The notes under the pieces: generated by a model | Database searches by the model: none | What the model was told of the DNA's origin: nothing | Seen by the model: only the letters and a program-made list of their open reading frames with translations | Assembly (NCBI GenBank): GCA_002085155.1 | Contig: NASX01000007.1 | Coordinates: 1-64,000, forward strand | DNA from: Sorangiineae bacterium NIC37A_2 | Lineage (GTDB): Bacteria; Myxococcota_A; Polyangia; Polyangiales; Polyangiaceae | DNA length: 64,000 nucleotides | Reading direction: 5' to 3' | Part shown: piece after piece, positions 36,866 to 47,893 of the stretch | Layout: the number at the start of each line of letters is the position of its first letter | Position numbering within the stretch: the stretch's first letter is position 1 | Translations under genes and position numbers: made by a program

Positions 36866-38907
36866 AACGCTTCCCCTTCTCGTTTGTCCGGCTCGTACGT
36901 TCGAGCGCGGCCCTTGCCTCTGCTCTTTTCTTCGCGGTTCCGGTGGGCGCGGTCGGGACGCGGTATTTCGTGCTCGAGAGCGCGAAGGACTTTTCGGAAG
37001 GCGAAGCGAAGGGCGTCTTCGTCGACGCTCGGGGGCACCTGCGCCCCGGTTTTCGCCTGACGAGCACGTCGCTCGCCGACGCGGCTCAAGTTTGGGCAAC
37101 CCTCCAAACGAAAGACGGACTCCTCCTCGCAACCGGCAACGATGGGGCGCTGTTTCGTTACCGAGCTGGCAAGACGGAGCGCTTGGCGGCGACCGACGCG
37201 CTCGCTCTGACGAGTCTCACGGGCGCCTGGAACCGAACGTTTGCCGGGAGCTTTCCCGGTGCGCGCATTTTTGAGTGGACGGGTGGTCAGCTCAAAGAGT
37301 TCGTGAAACTCGACGGCGCGGAGCACATCTGGGCGCTCGCTCACGATCCGAAGTCGGACGCCCTGTTTGCGGCGACCGGACCGGAAGGCAAGCTCTATCG
37401 CATCACTCGGGACGGCAAGGCCCAGGTTCATTTTGACGCGGAAGAGAGCCACTTGGTCAGCCTCGCCGTCGCTGCCGACGGCACCGTGTACGTGGGGAGT
37501 TCTGGGAAGGCCAGAATCTACAAGGTGACGGGACCGGGCCGCGCCAGCATTCTTCATGACTTTGGGAGTACGGAGGTGCGCGCTCTCGCCGTAGGCGCGA
37601 GCGGAGACGTCTACGCGATCGCCAATGAGCTCAAGAGCGGCGGTCGCGTCGATAGCTGGAAGGCGGATCGGCCTGCTCCTGCCAAGGGCGGAGATGGCCT
37701 GAGCGGCTCGGGTGAGCTTCACGTGTTCGACAAAAATGGTCGCTCGGCGCGCCTCTACGTCAGCAAAGACGAACCTCTCGCTTCGCTTGCGATCGACCGC
37801 TACGGGCGGGCCCTCGTCGGAACGGCGAATCAGGGGCGCGTCTATCGGACCAGCCGCGACCTCGACACCGTGATGGTCGCGGACCTCGACGAGCGTCAGG
37901 TGAGCGCGATCCGGATGGACGGAGAGGACTCCGGAGTCATCATCGGCAGCGATCCGGCGAATGTGCACGAGATCGAGAGCCTCGGGAGCCTGTCAGGTAC
38001 CTACACGAGCGCTGCCCTCGATGCTGGCTTGCGCGCGGACTTCGGGAAGATTCGTTACGAGGCCTCCCCCGGCGTGGAGATCCGCACGCGCACGGGGAAC
38101 TCGGCCGTGCCTGGACTCGGCTGGTCGGACTGGTCTGCTCCCCTAGAAAACGGCGCTCAGATCGCGAGCCCCGGCGGACGCTTCTTGCAGTTCAAGGTGG
38201 TGATGCCCCCGGCGCAGGACCGAAAGTTGTGGCGGGTCGAGATCCCGTTTCGCACGGACAACCTCCGCCCGATCTTGACCGGGATCCGGGTTGAGTCGCC
38301 GAGCGCGCCGAAGGGAAGTCGAGGACTGAAGGCTTCGGGAGGTCCTGTCGAGGGGAACCCCTCGACGAAGCTCAAGGTCACCTTTGACGTCGAAAACCCC
38401 GACGAAGACGAGCTTCGTTACAAGGTCGAATATCGGCATGTTGATTCCTACCGCTGGCTGAATGCGCTTGAGCCCAGCGAGGTGCTGACCAAAAACTCCT
38501 TCCAATGGGAGACCGCCTCGCTTCCTGAGGGTTATTATCGCTTGCGCGCGACGGTGAGTGATGAGCTCGCGAATCCTCCCTCCGAAGCTCAATCGCACAG
38601 CCTCGAGAGTCAGCTCATCCTCGTCGACAACACCCCGCCCCGAATCGAGCAGGCTCGACTCGAGGGGAAAGTCCTCCGAGCGAGGGTGCGCGACGGCCTC
38701 GGCCCGGTGACCCGTATCGAGGTGCGCTTCGCGGGGAGCCCGGAGTGGTTCCCGGTCGGTGCTGAAGACGGAATTTTTGACTCAGCGATCGAGACGACCC
38801 GGGCCGACCTGTCGTCGATTTGGCCCGGAGACCCGGCGTTTTTGACGCTCCGGGCCTATGACGCCGCCAATAACTCCGCTTTGGAAATTGTTACGGTTCC
38901 GCGCTGA
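36862..38907 (+). CDS. Exported beta-propeller plus Ig/Fn3-like protein
   Basis: The 681-residue protein begins with a signal peptide (RSSAALASALFFAVPVGAVG). Residues about 70-380 contain recurring blades (GNDGALFRYRAG, TGPEGKLYRITRDG, VGSSGKARIYKVTG, GTANQGRVYRTSRD), a beta propeller. Residues 385-470 and 480-680 look like carbohydrate-binding and fibronectin-type sandwiches (WSDWSAPLENG, VTFDVENPDEDELRYKVEYR). ATGA overlap with the S55 gene implies coupling and probably a shared complex on the cell surface or in the periplasm. No catalytic motif seen. Confidence 0.82.
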   Translation: MKRFPFSFVRLVRSSAALASALFFAVPVGAVGTRYFVLESAKDFSEGEAKGVFVDARGHLRPGFRLTSTSLADAAQVWATLQTKDGLLLATGNDGALFRYRAGKTERLAATDALALTSLTGAWNRTFAGSFPGARIFEWTGGQLKEFVKLDGAEHIWALAHDPKSDALFAATGPEGKLYRITRDGKAQVHFDAEESHLVSLAVAADGTVYVGSSGKARIYKVTGPGRASILHDFGSTEVRALAVGASGDVYAIANELKSGGRVDSWKADRPAPAKGGDGLSGSGELHVFDKNGRSARLYVSKDEPLASLAIDRYGRALVGTANQGRVYRTSRDLDTVMVADLDERQVSAIRMDGEDSGVIIGSDPANVHEIESLGSLSGTYTSAALDAGLRADFGKIRYEASPGVEIRTRTGNSAVPGLGWSDWSAPLENGAQIASPGGRFLQFKVVMPPAQDRKLWRVEIPFRTDNLRPILTGIRVESPSAPKGSRGLKASGGPVEGNPSTKLKVTFDVENPDEDELRYKVEYRHVDSYRWLNALEPSEVLTKNSFQWETASLPEGYYRLRATVSDELANPPSEAQSHSLESQLILVDNTPPRIEQARLEGKVLRARVRDGLGPVTRIEVRFAGSPEWFPVGAEDGIFDSAIETTRADLSSIWPGDPAFLTLRAYDAANNSALEIVTVPR

Positions 38908-38978
38908 GGGAGGGCGCTACGGGGTCTGGCTAGTGGCGGACGGACGGGCGTCAGTTAGACTGGCCTCTGGTTTTGACG

Positions 38979-39998
38979 ATGCAGGAGCAGCCACCTTCCG
39001 AAACGCTGCGCGCGAGCGGTCCGCCCGCGGAGCGGGACGCTCATGAGCCGACGCGACCCCGGGCGCGCGCTTCGACGAAGCTGGGTGCGGTTCTGCTGAT
39101 TCTCTCTGGCTTCTTTCAGGTCGACTGTTCGGCACCGAGGGCTGTCGACGCCGATGACGGAGGCGGAGGGACGGGGGGCGCAAATCGGACTGAGGTCGAG
39201 ATCGATCTTGGTCCCGGGGGCGACTCGGGTCAGGACGGAGGAGTTCACCCTCTCTGCGGCAAGGGAACCTGTGACCCGGGCACAAACGCCGGGTGCAAAG
39301 CTCTCCGCAACGAGATGGGCTTTGGAGGAGCCGGCGACGATGTCCAGGGTCTCGGCGGCGAGATGGCTGTCGGGCAGGGGGGATTGCTCGGCTGGGGCGG
39401 ACTTCCTGACGTTTCGGAGGAAGTCTCTGCGTGCCGAGTTGTGCCTTGCTCGGGAGACGATTGTGAGGCCAAGCGGCGCTGTGAGCCGGCCGGGCGAGGG
39501 AAAGAGCTCGATCCCTGTTTCTCTCCGGCGGACTGCGCGCCGGGCCTGACCTGCATCGGCGAGGGAAGTTCGGGCGTCTGTCGAGCCTACTGCTGTGATG
39601 GTCGCTGCTCGGGCGATTCCTATTGCGAAGTGCGGGAGCAAGTCGGACCTGAGCTCGAGGTCCCCGTTTGTGTCCCCTATAGTAACTGCTCCCTGGACGA
39701 TCCGTATCCCTGTCCGCCGGGCAGCCTCTGTTCTTGTGGCGGCCAGCGCGCATGTCTGCTCGTGGGGCCCCGGGGGCGGACTGCTTGTTTGGTCCCGGGC
39801 GAGAAGAAACAAGGCGAAGCTTGCACCGGTGCGGTCGCCGGCGAATGCGCCGCGGGCTACGTGTGCGCCAAGACGCTCGGCTGCGTCGCGATCTGTCGCC
39901 GCAGCGACACGCAGAACCCTTGTGAGCCTGGCTTTACCTGTCAGGTTCCGGCGGACTTCCCGGACGGCTTTGGCGTCTGCGTCGGAACTCGGACCTGA
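38979..39998 (+). CDS. Cys-rich lipoprotein
   Basis: ATG 38979 gives 339 residues with a basic N-region, a hydrophobic stretch (LGAVLLILSGFFQVDC) and a lipobox-like Cys, then a Gly-rich linker. The C-terminal two thirds carry more than 30 Cys in short spacings (CFSPADCAPGLTCIGE, CRAYCCDGRCSGDSYC, CAAGYVCAKTLGC), a myxobacterial dickkopf/EGF-like pattern of disulfide modules. Surface location is inferred. It follows the propeller gene by 71 bp, so it may belong to the same transcript. Confidence 0.75.
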   Translation: MQEQPPSETLRASGPPAERDAHEPTRPRARASTKLGAVLLILSGFFQVDCSAPRAVDADDGGGGTGGANRTEVEIDLGPGGDSGQDGGVHPLCGKGTCDPGTNAGCKALRNEMGFGGAGDDVQGLGGEMAVGQGGLLGWGGLPDVSEEVSACRVVPCSGDDCEAKRRCEPAGRGKELDPCFSPADCAPGLTCIGEGSSGVCRAYCCDGRCSGDSYCEVREQVGPELEVPVCVPYSNCSLDDPYPCPPGSLCSCGGQRACLLVGPRGRTACLVPGEKKQGEACTGAVAGECAAGYVCAKTLGCVAICRRSDTQNPCEPGFTCQVPADFPDGFGVCVGTRT

Positions 39999-40993
39999 CT
40001 ATTGGGACTCGGCGCTTCGCTCACGGAAGAGTGAGCTTCAAGGGTCTTCGAGGTGTCCTCGCTGGCTGGCTCAGGGGACGTCCTCTCCGCGCCCGTGGTC
40101 TCGATGGGGGCACGGAAAAGGTGGTCTTCGATAGCCACGTTGACGATGGCGCCGATGATGAGCGCATGGCACCAGAGCAGGAGCCAGAACATGACGACGA
40201 TGACGGTGAGAAGACTGCCGTAAAAAAGCGCCATCCTAGACGCGCTTGCCACGTAAATACCAAGGCCGATCGAGGCCATGGCGCCGACGAGCGAAGCAAC
40301 AAACGCCCCCGGAATGATCGTCTTCTGTGGGGCCTTCCGCTGGCCAATGGCGACGTAATAAACGACCGAAAGAAAGCCGGTGGACAGGACGAGGAAGGCG
40401 GCGAAAGTGCCGAGTCGGACCAGACTGCTGCCGACGAACTTGCCGAGGAGAGACTCGACGAAGTCGGCGCCTGCGGAGCCGACTAAGTAGCCGATGAAGG
40501 TGACGAGGCAGAGAGAGCCGACGAAGAGGAGCGCCAGACCCAGGGCCCAGAGGCGCGCTCTGATGTAACCGCGAGGACGACTGTCGAAGATCTCCTCACA
40601 CAATCGAATCAGAGTGTGAAAAGCGTCGGAGGCGATCCAAAGGGCGCCGAGGAGCGCGATAGGAGCGAAGTTCGCCTCGGAGATGGCCTCGAAGTTTCGC
40701 GCAACCAGGCGATTCATCTGACCTGGAGCGAGTTCGAGAAATGCGCTGCTCTTGGCGAGCGCTTTGGGATCGGCGTGAAGAACGCGGACGATCATGAAGC
40801 CCGCGAGCCCGAGCATCGGTACGAGGGCAAGAAAAAAATCAAATGCCATCGCACTCGCGGTGCGCATGGTTTGATGGTGGGAGAAGGTTCGCCAGGCGCT
40901 GCTGTGGAAGAACCTCCGAACTGCGTGGGTCAGGGCTCCCAAACCCCGGGGGCGTGCAGGTCTCACCGGAGGGCTCGGGGGCTCATCAGACAT
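39941..40993 (-). CDS. YihY/BrkB family membrane protein
   Basis: ATG 40993 gives 350 residues. After a basic N-terminus (VRRFFHSSAWRTFSHHQ) come six hydrophobic segments, with YihY/BrkB patterns TASAMAFDFFLALVPML and LFYGSLLTVIVVMFWLLLWCHALIIGA. The family (UPF0761) is of unknown function; the old ribonuclease BN name for it is incorrect. The C-terminal 70 residues are Ser/Pro/Thr-rich and disordered. The tail overlaps the convergent Cys-rich lipoprotein by 58 bp. An open frame further upstream lacks family similarity. Confidence 0.88.
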   Translation of the reverse strand: MSDEPPSPPVRPARPRGLGALTHAVRRFFHSSAWRTFSHHQTMRTASAMAFDFFLALVPMLGLAGFMIVRVLHADPKALAKSSAFLELAPGQMNRLVARNFEAISEANFAPIALLGALWIASDAFHTLIRLCEEIFDSRPRGYIRARLWALGLALLFVGSLCLVTFIGYLVGSAGADFVESLLGKFVGSSLVRLGTFAAFLVLSTGFLSVVYYVAIGQRKAPQKTIIPGAFVASLVGAMASIGLGIYVASASRMALFYGSLLTVIVVMFWLLLWCHALIIGAIVNVAIEDHLFRAPIETTGAERTSPEPASEDTSKTLEAHSSVSEAPSPNSQVRVPTQTPKPSGKSAGT

Positions 40994-41110
40994 AGGAGGG
41001 TTTTCTAAGGGTGGAGTCAGCTCAGCTTGTAATGCCCGCGCAGGAAATGTTTCACTCTGAATCGTGGGCCGAAACCCGGCCCGAAGTGCGTCCTTCGAGC
41101 GTTTCTGGTC

Positions 41111-42810
41111 ATGCAGCGATTCGATTTCTACAGCCTGCCCCGCAGTCTTCAAGACAGGTTCATCGAATCGACCCAGGGCGTCGCTGTCCCTTTGCCTATC
41201 GCCCTGCGCATCTCGAAAAACCCCGCCCGCCTGGTTTGGCTCGCAGCGAGCCTGATTTTTATTATTGCATGGGTAGCGGTCGGAGTCCGCGGCTTTGGCG
41301 ATCTGAATCATTCCGCGGCCCTCGGGGGCCCGACGCTGGCGGTGGTCTTTGTCCTCTTGGCCCTTTCTGCCCTCGGGTGCGCCGGTCGGGCCTATGTGCT
41401 CTCACTCCGCGCGGCTCACGCCCCCTTCGTCGCCGGAGACTACGTCTTCCCCTCCGGGATCATCCAGGTCAGCGGCTCGACCATTGTTGTTCACGATGCG
41501 TCGGCGGTGACCGCCGAGCAGCAGGGAAGCCTGGTTACCTTTGTGATTCAAGGCGGAGGCAAGCTCGCCCTCATGCTACCGAGCGCGGACGAAGCGAGCG
41601 AAGCCGTGCGCGCATTCCGCGAAGGGAAAGAGCGCTGGCTCGCAGCGAAACCCGACGATGCGCTCGAGCGCGCGCGCCTCTATTGCCTCTGTGAGAGCGG
41701 TGTACCGAATCCGCTCGCGCCGACTCGGCCGCACCCGAAACCTCCGCTAGCGCCGGTGATCGCCGTGTGCGCAGGAGTCGTCGTCCTCGCGGGACTCCTC
41801 GGCTCCGGGCTGGCTCTGTATCGGGACACCGCGAGTGAGCAGGCTCTCTACCAAAGCGCAACGCAGAAGGATTCGGTCGAGGCCTATACGAGCTACCTCG
41901 CCCGGGGCGGCAAGCGCCCCGAGGTGGGCGCGATTCTGCTTCCGCGCGCTCGGCTGAAGCAGGCGATCGCTGACGGCTCCATCGGCGCCGTGATCGCCTT
42001 CGCCCGCGAGAATCAGGGGTCGAAGATCCAGCCCGAGATCGATGCCGCGCTGCGCGCCGCTCTGCTCAAAGAACTCGAGGTCGCCCGAAAGTCAGGGACC
42101 TTAGCGGCGCTGCGTGACCTGCAGAGTCGCTACGAGCAGGTCCAGCTGATCGCTCCCGAGCTGAAGGCTGCTCAGCATGCTGTCTACGAAGCGGCATACC
42201 AGAGCTACCTCGCCCAGTCGGCGGGGGACAAAGCTCTCGATGAGTTCGTGGGCCACCTGCTCACCTACGCGGAGACGCATGGTCCTCGAGTCGAGGTGCG
42301 CTTCTTCCACGACTTCCCCCAAGATCCGCAGGTCTTGGACAGCATCGTGAAGAAGAACGAGAAGTACTTCCTCGGCGCGCGCAGCCTCCCGAGCCAATAT
42401 TTCCTGGGGGCGCCCGCGCGCGAGCGTGAAAAGGCCCTCGGCGAGCGGATCGTGAGCAAACTCAGCGAGATGTTCCCGAAGGACGTCCTTGAGTTCCACC
42501 TCGCGCCCCTTCCCGAAAAGGAGAACGAGCCTCCTGCCGAGGTGACGGGACCGACCTTGACCATCTCGCACAAGGAGACCCTCTCCGGCGGATTTGTGGG
42601 CGGGGCCCCGAAGAGCATGTACCTCGGCGCAACGGTGCGCATGGACGCCCGTTTCCAGCTGCCCTCGGATCGTTCCCACGAGTACCACTTTGGGGCTTGG
42701 AAGAACCCGAGCTACGCGATCGGAGAAGAGAAGCCGACCGAGATCCCGAAGGTGTATGGCCGGATGATGGATGATGCCTTCGAGCAGTTCTTCACCGAGT
42801 ACCTGCGCAA

Positions 42811-42829
<19 letters not shown>
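41111..42829 (+). CDS. Membrane-anchored protein of unknown function
   Basis: The 572-residue protein has two N-terminal hydrophobic segments (WLAASLIFIIAWVAVGV, AVVFVLLALSALGCAGRAYVL), a PH-like small beta domain (SGIIQVSGSTIVVHDASAV), a third membrane segment (VIAVCAGVVVLAGLLGSGLAL) and a soluble C-terminal part with helical repeats (AYTSYLARG, AYQSYLAQS) and a late beta-rich region. No family recognised. The last 19 bases overlap the DUF2254 gene, suggesting the two membrane proteins are co-produced. Confidence 0.75.
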
Positions 42830-44411
<1,582 letters not shown>

Positions 44412-44415
<4 letters not shown>

Positions 44416-45116
44416 AACTGAGCTTGGGCAGCGGCGGCTGGGATCGGGGCGCCCTCCCAGATCTCCGAGAAGGAGAGGACGACGTGATGGGCAGGCTCGA
44501 CCAAAGCGCGATCGAGGAGGGGGTCGATGATGGCAACGATGCGCTGCACACGCGCGCGCCGCGCGGCTTCGACGCCCGCAGCGGAGTCTTCGAACACGAT
44601 GGCGCGGGTCGGAGCGATCCCGATCTGTCGCGCGGCGTGGAGGAACACGTCGGGCGCGGGTTTGTGGCGACCGACGCCGGGATCACTGGCGCAGACCACC
44701 GCGTCGAAGGCGGAGAACCAGGGGTGGTGGCTCGTCTTGGCTTCGAAGTAGAGTCGATCCGAAGAGGTCGCGACCGCGAGCGGTAGCCCGCGCCTCTTCA
44801 GCTCAAAAACGAGCTCGGGCGCGCCTGCTTTGGGCACTGATTTTCGGAAGAGCTCAAGCAAGAGCGGCCTCTTCCGCTGGTTGAACTCGTCGGGCGTCAT
44901 CGTGGAGCCGACGCCTTCGAGCAGGATCTTCGCGGCGATATGAGGCGCCCGGCCCATCATCTTGGACTTCAGGGCGAAGTCGAAGCGGTCTGCGAGCGGC
45001 CCCAAGATTTGACGGGTCGCCTCGGTGTAGGTGATCTCGGTGTCGAGCAGGACGCCATCGAGATCGAACAGGACGCCTTCGATGCCGTCGAGCAGCTCGT
45101 CGAGAGTCTTCTTCAT
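44412..45116 (-). CDS. HAD-superfamily hydrolase (phosphatase/phosphomutase type)
   Basis: The 234-residue protein has all four HAD motifs: FDLDGVLLDTE (nucleophile Asp), VATSS (motif II Thr/Ser), KPAPDVFL (motif III Lys) and VFEDSAAGVEAA (motif IV). The alpha-helical cap (about 20-90) places it in subfamily I with beta-phosphoglucomutase and pseudouridine-5-phosphatase-like enzymes. Specificity cannot be predicted. It is convergent with the DUF2254 gene, overlapping by four bases. Confidence 0.93.
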
Positions 45117-45158
45117 GTCTCTCTCGACGTTAACCAGTCCCGCCCAATCGGGAAGGGC

Positions 45159-45407
45159 CTAGGCGCTGATTCGTCCGCGCTTGGATGGTGAGGGCGGAAG
45201 CACGGTGCATTTGGCGACCGGTCGCGAGGAGAGGGGCATCAGCTCCGGGGTGGACTCAGGGGCGCTGTCGACCGAGCGCTCGTCGTAAATTGCAGCGAGC
45301 AGACGGTCGACCTCGTGGCGACTTCCGGCGCGAATGGCGGCGCGGAGAGGTCCCGCCCAATTTCCGGCTGGATCGAGCGTGCTCAGGACGAGCCGCGCTT
45401 CCCACAT
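45159..45407 (-). CDS. Hypothetical protein (82 aa)
   Basis: ATG 45407 starts MWEARLVLSTLDPAG, a small mixed protein with a helical middle (LRAAIRAGSRHEVDRLLAAIY) and a Pro/Ser tail. The open frame runs further upstream to 45509 with Arg-rich sequence. No family recognised and no strong ribosome site; it may be real because it reads in phase with the local codon bias and lies tightly behind the HAD gene. Confidence 0.4.
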   Translation of the reverse strand: MWEARLVLSTLDPAGNWAGPLRAAIRAGSRHEVDRLLAAIYDERSVDSAPESTPELMPLSSRPVAKCTVLPPSPSKRGRISA

Positions 45408-45776
45408 CGTGTCTTTTCGAACCGAAAGAGGCCCAAAAGGAGAAGAAATTTTCTCCGAGAAGTCCTCTACTTGGTCTCGTGTGTCACCCCGTCGACCGGT
45501 CGTCCTCATCTTCTACCCGGTCTGCAAACGGCACTTCGGCGCGGTGACTGTAGGGGGATTGATCGAAAAAGGCGCCGGCCTCTCTTCCAGTGGGCCGCGA
45601 AACGCGTGACGCGCTCCCGCGCAAAGTCCGCGAGAGGCGGGGGGTGGGCGAGCAAAAATTGCCGAGGGACGCTCGCGCGCGGGGATTTTTCAGGCAAAAT
45701 TTGGTTTTTCGGGGCGGTTTCCTTGCACCCACAGGGTCGCCTTCCTAAGGTTCCGCACCCAGAGAGGAGTCCCTTC
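45408..45776. other. Divergent 369-bp region, nothing coding
   Basis: Open frames here are shadows. It holds the promoters for the small minus-strand gene and the hydroxylase-like gene, with an A/T-richer stretch around 45650-45720. No clear -35/-10 pair, repeat or hairpin stands out beyond the GAGAGGAG ribosome site at 45761-45768. Confidence 0.5.
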
Positions 45777-46385
45777 GTGCTCAAGGCTACCCCAGAATCT
45801 CCCCGGATGTTCGAGAGCGATTTCATCGATCTCTTTTCCCGCACCCACTGGTCTGTGGTGCCCATCATCTGGATCCCCGTGTCCCTCTTGATGCTCGCCT
45901 ACAGCGCCCTGCGTACCGGGACGGGCCTCCTTTTGACCATCGGCCTCGCGCTCGTCGGCTTTTTGGTGTGGACGCTCGTTGAGTACTGGCTGCACCGCCT
46001 GTTCTTCCACTGGCAGCCGCCCGGGAAGTTCGGTGAGCGGATGCACTTCTTGGTCCACGGGGTGCATCACCAGTGGCCCCGGGACAAGTACCGGCTCGTG
46101 ATGCCGCCGGCCGTCAGCCTGACCCTGTATTTCGTGTTCCTCGGGCTCTTCTACCCGATGTTCGGGGAGAAGACTTGGGCGTTCCACGCTGGATTTGTGC
46201 TCGGCTACGTCTTCTACGACGTGACGCACTACTGGCTGCACCACTACAGCCCGAAGTCGAAGTACGGCCAGCGCCTCAAGCGCAACCACATGATCCATCA
46301 CTTTGAGGATCCCGACTCCCGCTACTGTGTTTCGAACATGGTCTGGGACCGCGTGTTCGGGACTCTCGGCAAGCGCAGCGTCTAA
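45777..46385 (+). CDS. Fatty-acid 2-hydroxylase/sterol-desaturase-family protein
   Basis: GTG 45777 is 8 bases behind GAGAGGAG; ATG 45807 is an alternative. The 202-residue protein has four membrane segments and the histidine clusters of the family: EYWLHRLFFH, HFLVHGVHHQWPRDKYR, then HYWLHHY and a terminal HMIHHF. The VHHQWPRDKYRLVMPP block is diagnostic of FA2H/Scs7-like enzymes that 2-hydroxylate acyl chains of sphingolipids or ceramides using a diiron centre. Linkage to the PilZ-AOS gene 11 kb upstream is suggestive, not proven. Confidence 0.85.
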   Translation: MLKATPESPRMFESDFIDLFSRTHWSVVPIIWIPVSLLMLAYSALRTGTGLLLTIGLALVGFLVWTLVEYWLHRLFFHWQPPGKFGERMHFLVHGVHHQWPRDKYRLVMPPAVSLTLYFVFLGLFYPMFGEKTWAFHAGFVLGYVFYDVTHYWLHHYSPKSKYGQRLKRNHMIHHFEDPDSRYCVSNMVWDRVFGTLGKRSV

Positions 46386-46440
46386 GGCGCGCCCTCGGCG
46401 CCTGAGCGCGAGCAACACTCGACCCTCGGCGCGCAGCGAA

Positions 46441-46481
46441 GAAAGGCCATCTCAGCGGGTACGCTGGCGATGGCCTTTTTC
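46441..46481. terminator. Strong two-way hairpin terminator
   Basis: Outer arms gaaaggccatc (46441-46451) and gatggcctttttc (46469-46481) plus an inner stem cagcg/cgctg (46453-46457 and 46462-46466) with a ggta loop form a long stem; T-runs follow on the plus strand and A-run precedes on the minus side. It separates the hydroxylase-like gene from the convergent hydrolase gene. Confidence 0.85.
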
Positions 46482-46494
46482 TTCCTTTTTTGCC

Positions 46495-47160
46495 TCAGAG
46501 TTCCTTTTCGCCCCAAAGGGGACGGTTTTCGCTCTGCAAGAAGAGGCGGATTTCGTCGAGGATCTGTTGGTTCAGCTCAGCTTGGCTCTGTCCGCGAGCT
46601 CGGAGCGTACTGACCGTAGCTTCGAGGGAGTGATCGCCGCTCGGGACGATGAGGAGACGGGTCGGGGCCGAGCGCTGGCGGGCGACGGTGCGGAGCTCGT
46701 CGAGGGGCGCCAGGCGGTCCCGGGTTCCTTGAATGAGCAGGAGCGGGACTTGTGCCGCGAGGAGCGCGTCGCTGCGGCGAACCCCGCTTTGGCTGACCAG
46801 GGGGTAGCCAAAGCAAATGACGCCGGCGGTGGGGAGCTCAGCCGCGACGTGACAGCCCACTCTGCTGCCCATGCTCTTCCCCACGAGCCACGGAGGGCCC
46901 GCGTGCGTCTCGCCCGCGCGGCAGAGAGCTTCCTTGTGAGCCTCGATGAGTGTGGGCAAAGGATCGGGACGGCGCCGGCCGGCTAAGCGGTATGGGTAGT
47001 CAAAGGTGATAACAGGTCCCACACTGGTGAGGAGAAGACTCCAGTCCTGCATCCAGGGAGAGCTCGAGGGCGCACCTGCCCCGGGCGCAAACAGGAACCA
47101 GGCAGGGGGCTGTTCGGTTGCTGCCGGAGGCAGATTCTGGGACACTGCGGCCCGTTTCAT
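46495..47160 (-). CDS. Alpha/beta hydrolase (KANL3/TEX30-like)
   Basis: ATG 47160 gives 221 residues. The family pattern is FAPGAGAPSSSPWM (oxyanion region), then LVGKSMGSRVGCHVA with the nucleophile motif GKSMGS, and late DHSLE containing the catalytic His; a LIQGTRDRLAPLDEL block carries the Asp. It belongs to the KANL3/Tex30 branch of alpha/beta hydrolases. Substrate unknown. Its start codon overlaps that of the divergent gene at 47159 by two bases (CATG), so one of the two starts may be wrong. Confidence 0.85.
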   Translation of the reverse strand: MKRAAVSQNLPPAATEQPPAWFLFAPGAGAPSSSPWMQDWSLLLTSVGPVITFDYPYRLAGRRRPDPLPTLIEAHKEALCRAGETHAGPPWLVGKSMGSRVGCHVAAELPTAGVICFGYPLVSQSGVRRSDALLAAQVPLLLIQGTRDRLAPLDELRTVARQRSAPTRLLIVPSGDHSLEATVSTLRARGQSQAELNQQILDEIRLFLQSENRPLWGEKEL

Positions 47161-47776
47161 GGGCGAAACTCTCGTACCACCATCGGTCTCTGAGGATGAC
47201 GACGACGTCGTCATCGCACTCGAAACGGCTCGAGTCGAGGAGGAGCGTGGGTCGCCCGCGGAAGCGGCCCGTTGGGTGCAGCGAGCGGCGGGAGCGGCGC
47301 GCAAACAAGGACGTCCGAATCGCGCGGGAGAGCTCTCCAGGGTTCAGGCGATGCTCGCCGAAGCGGCCAACCAATTTCAGCGGGCCTCCGAGCCCCAGCA
47401 GATCCTCGACACGGACGACGACTTCACCGAACACACCATCGTCGATCGTCCACCAGTCGAGCCGACCGTCCTCTCCCCTCAGGCGACCCCTCGTTCGACC
47501 GCTCCCTCCGAGGCTCCGTCACATATCCCGGAAGCTCGCTCGAGCCAGCTTCCGTCAGCGCCTCCCCCTCAGGTTGCGCCGGCTCCGCGTCCTCCCTCTC
47601 AGCCCCAAAAGCCCGAGCCTTTGGGACCCGAGACTCATCTCGCGACCCGCGTCGCTGTGCGGAAAGGGACGGGCGGAATGTTGCTCGTGCGTCCTCTCAG
47701 GAGCGACGAGAATCCCGCCGCCGGCGAACAAGCCGCGCTCCTGGTTCCTCTCGACCCGAACGTTCGGCTCGGCTGA
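47159..47776 (+). CDS. Hypothetical protein, TPR-like N-terminus, Pro-rich tail
   Basis: ATG 47159 gives 205 residues. The first 80 (ALETARVEEERGSPAEAARWVQRAAGAARKQGR) are helical and TPR-like; the middle is Pro/Ser-rich (APSEAPSHIPEARSSQLPSA); a short final segment (TGGMLLVRPLRSDENPAAGEQAALLVPLD) is beta-like. No family recognised. Codon bias and length support a real gene. Its start overlaps the divergent hydrolase start; GTGs downstream are possible alternatives. Confidence 0.55.
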   Translation: MGETLVPPSVSEDDDDVVIALETARVEEERGSPAEAARWVQRAAGAARKQGRPNRAGELSRVQAMLAEAANQFQRASEPQQILDTDDDFTEHTIVDRPPVEPTVLSPQATPRSTAPSEAPSHIPEARSSQLPSAPPPQVAPAPRPPSQPQKPEPLGPETHLATRVAVRKGTGGMLLVRPLRSDENPAAGEQAALLVPLDPNVRLG

Positions 47777-47792
47777 GGGGCGGGGGAATTCA

Positions 47793-47869
47793 TGGGCCTC
47801 CGGGCCGCGTGCCGTTGGGCCTCCCGGCCGCTGTGCCGCCGCTGGGCCTCCGGGCCGCTGTGCCGCCCA
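47793..47869. repeat. Three-copy GC-rich repeat, 23-27 bp period
   Basis: tgggcctccgggccg-type units start at 47793, 47816 and 47843; the later units share the continuation ctgtgccg. They lie in the gap between the hypothetical gene and the convergent gluQ gene. Confidence 0.7.
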
Positions 47870-47893
47870 TCATCCCCTCACAAATGGGTTGTT

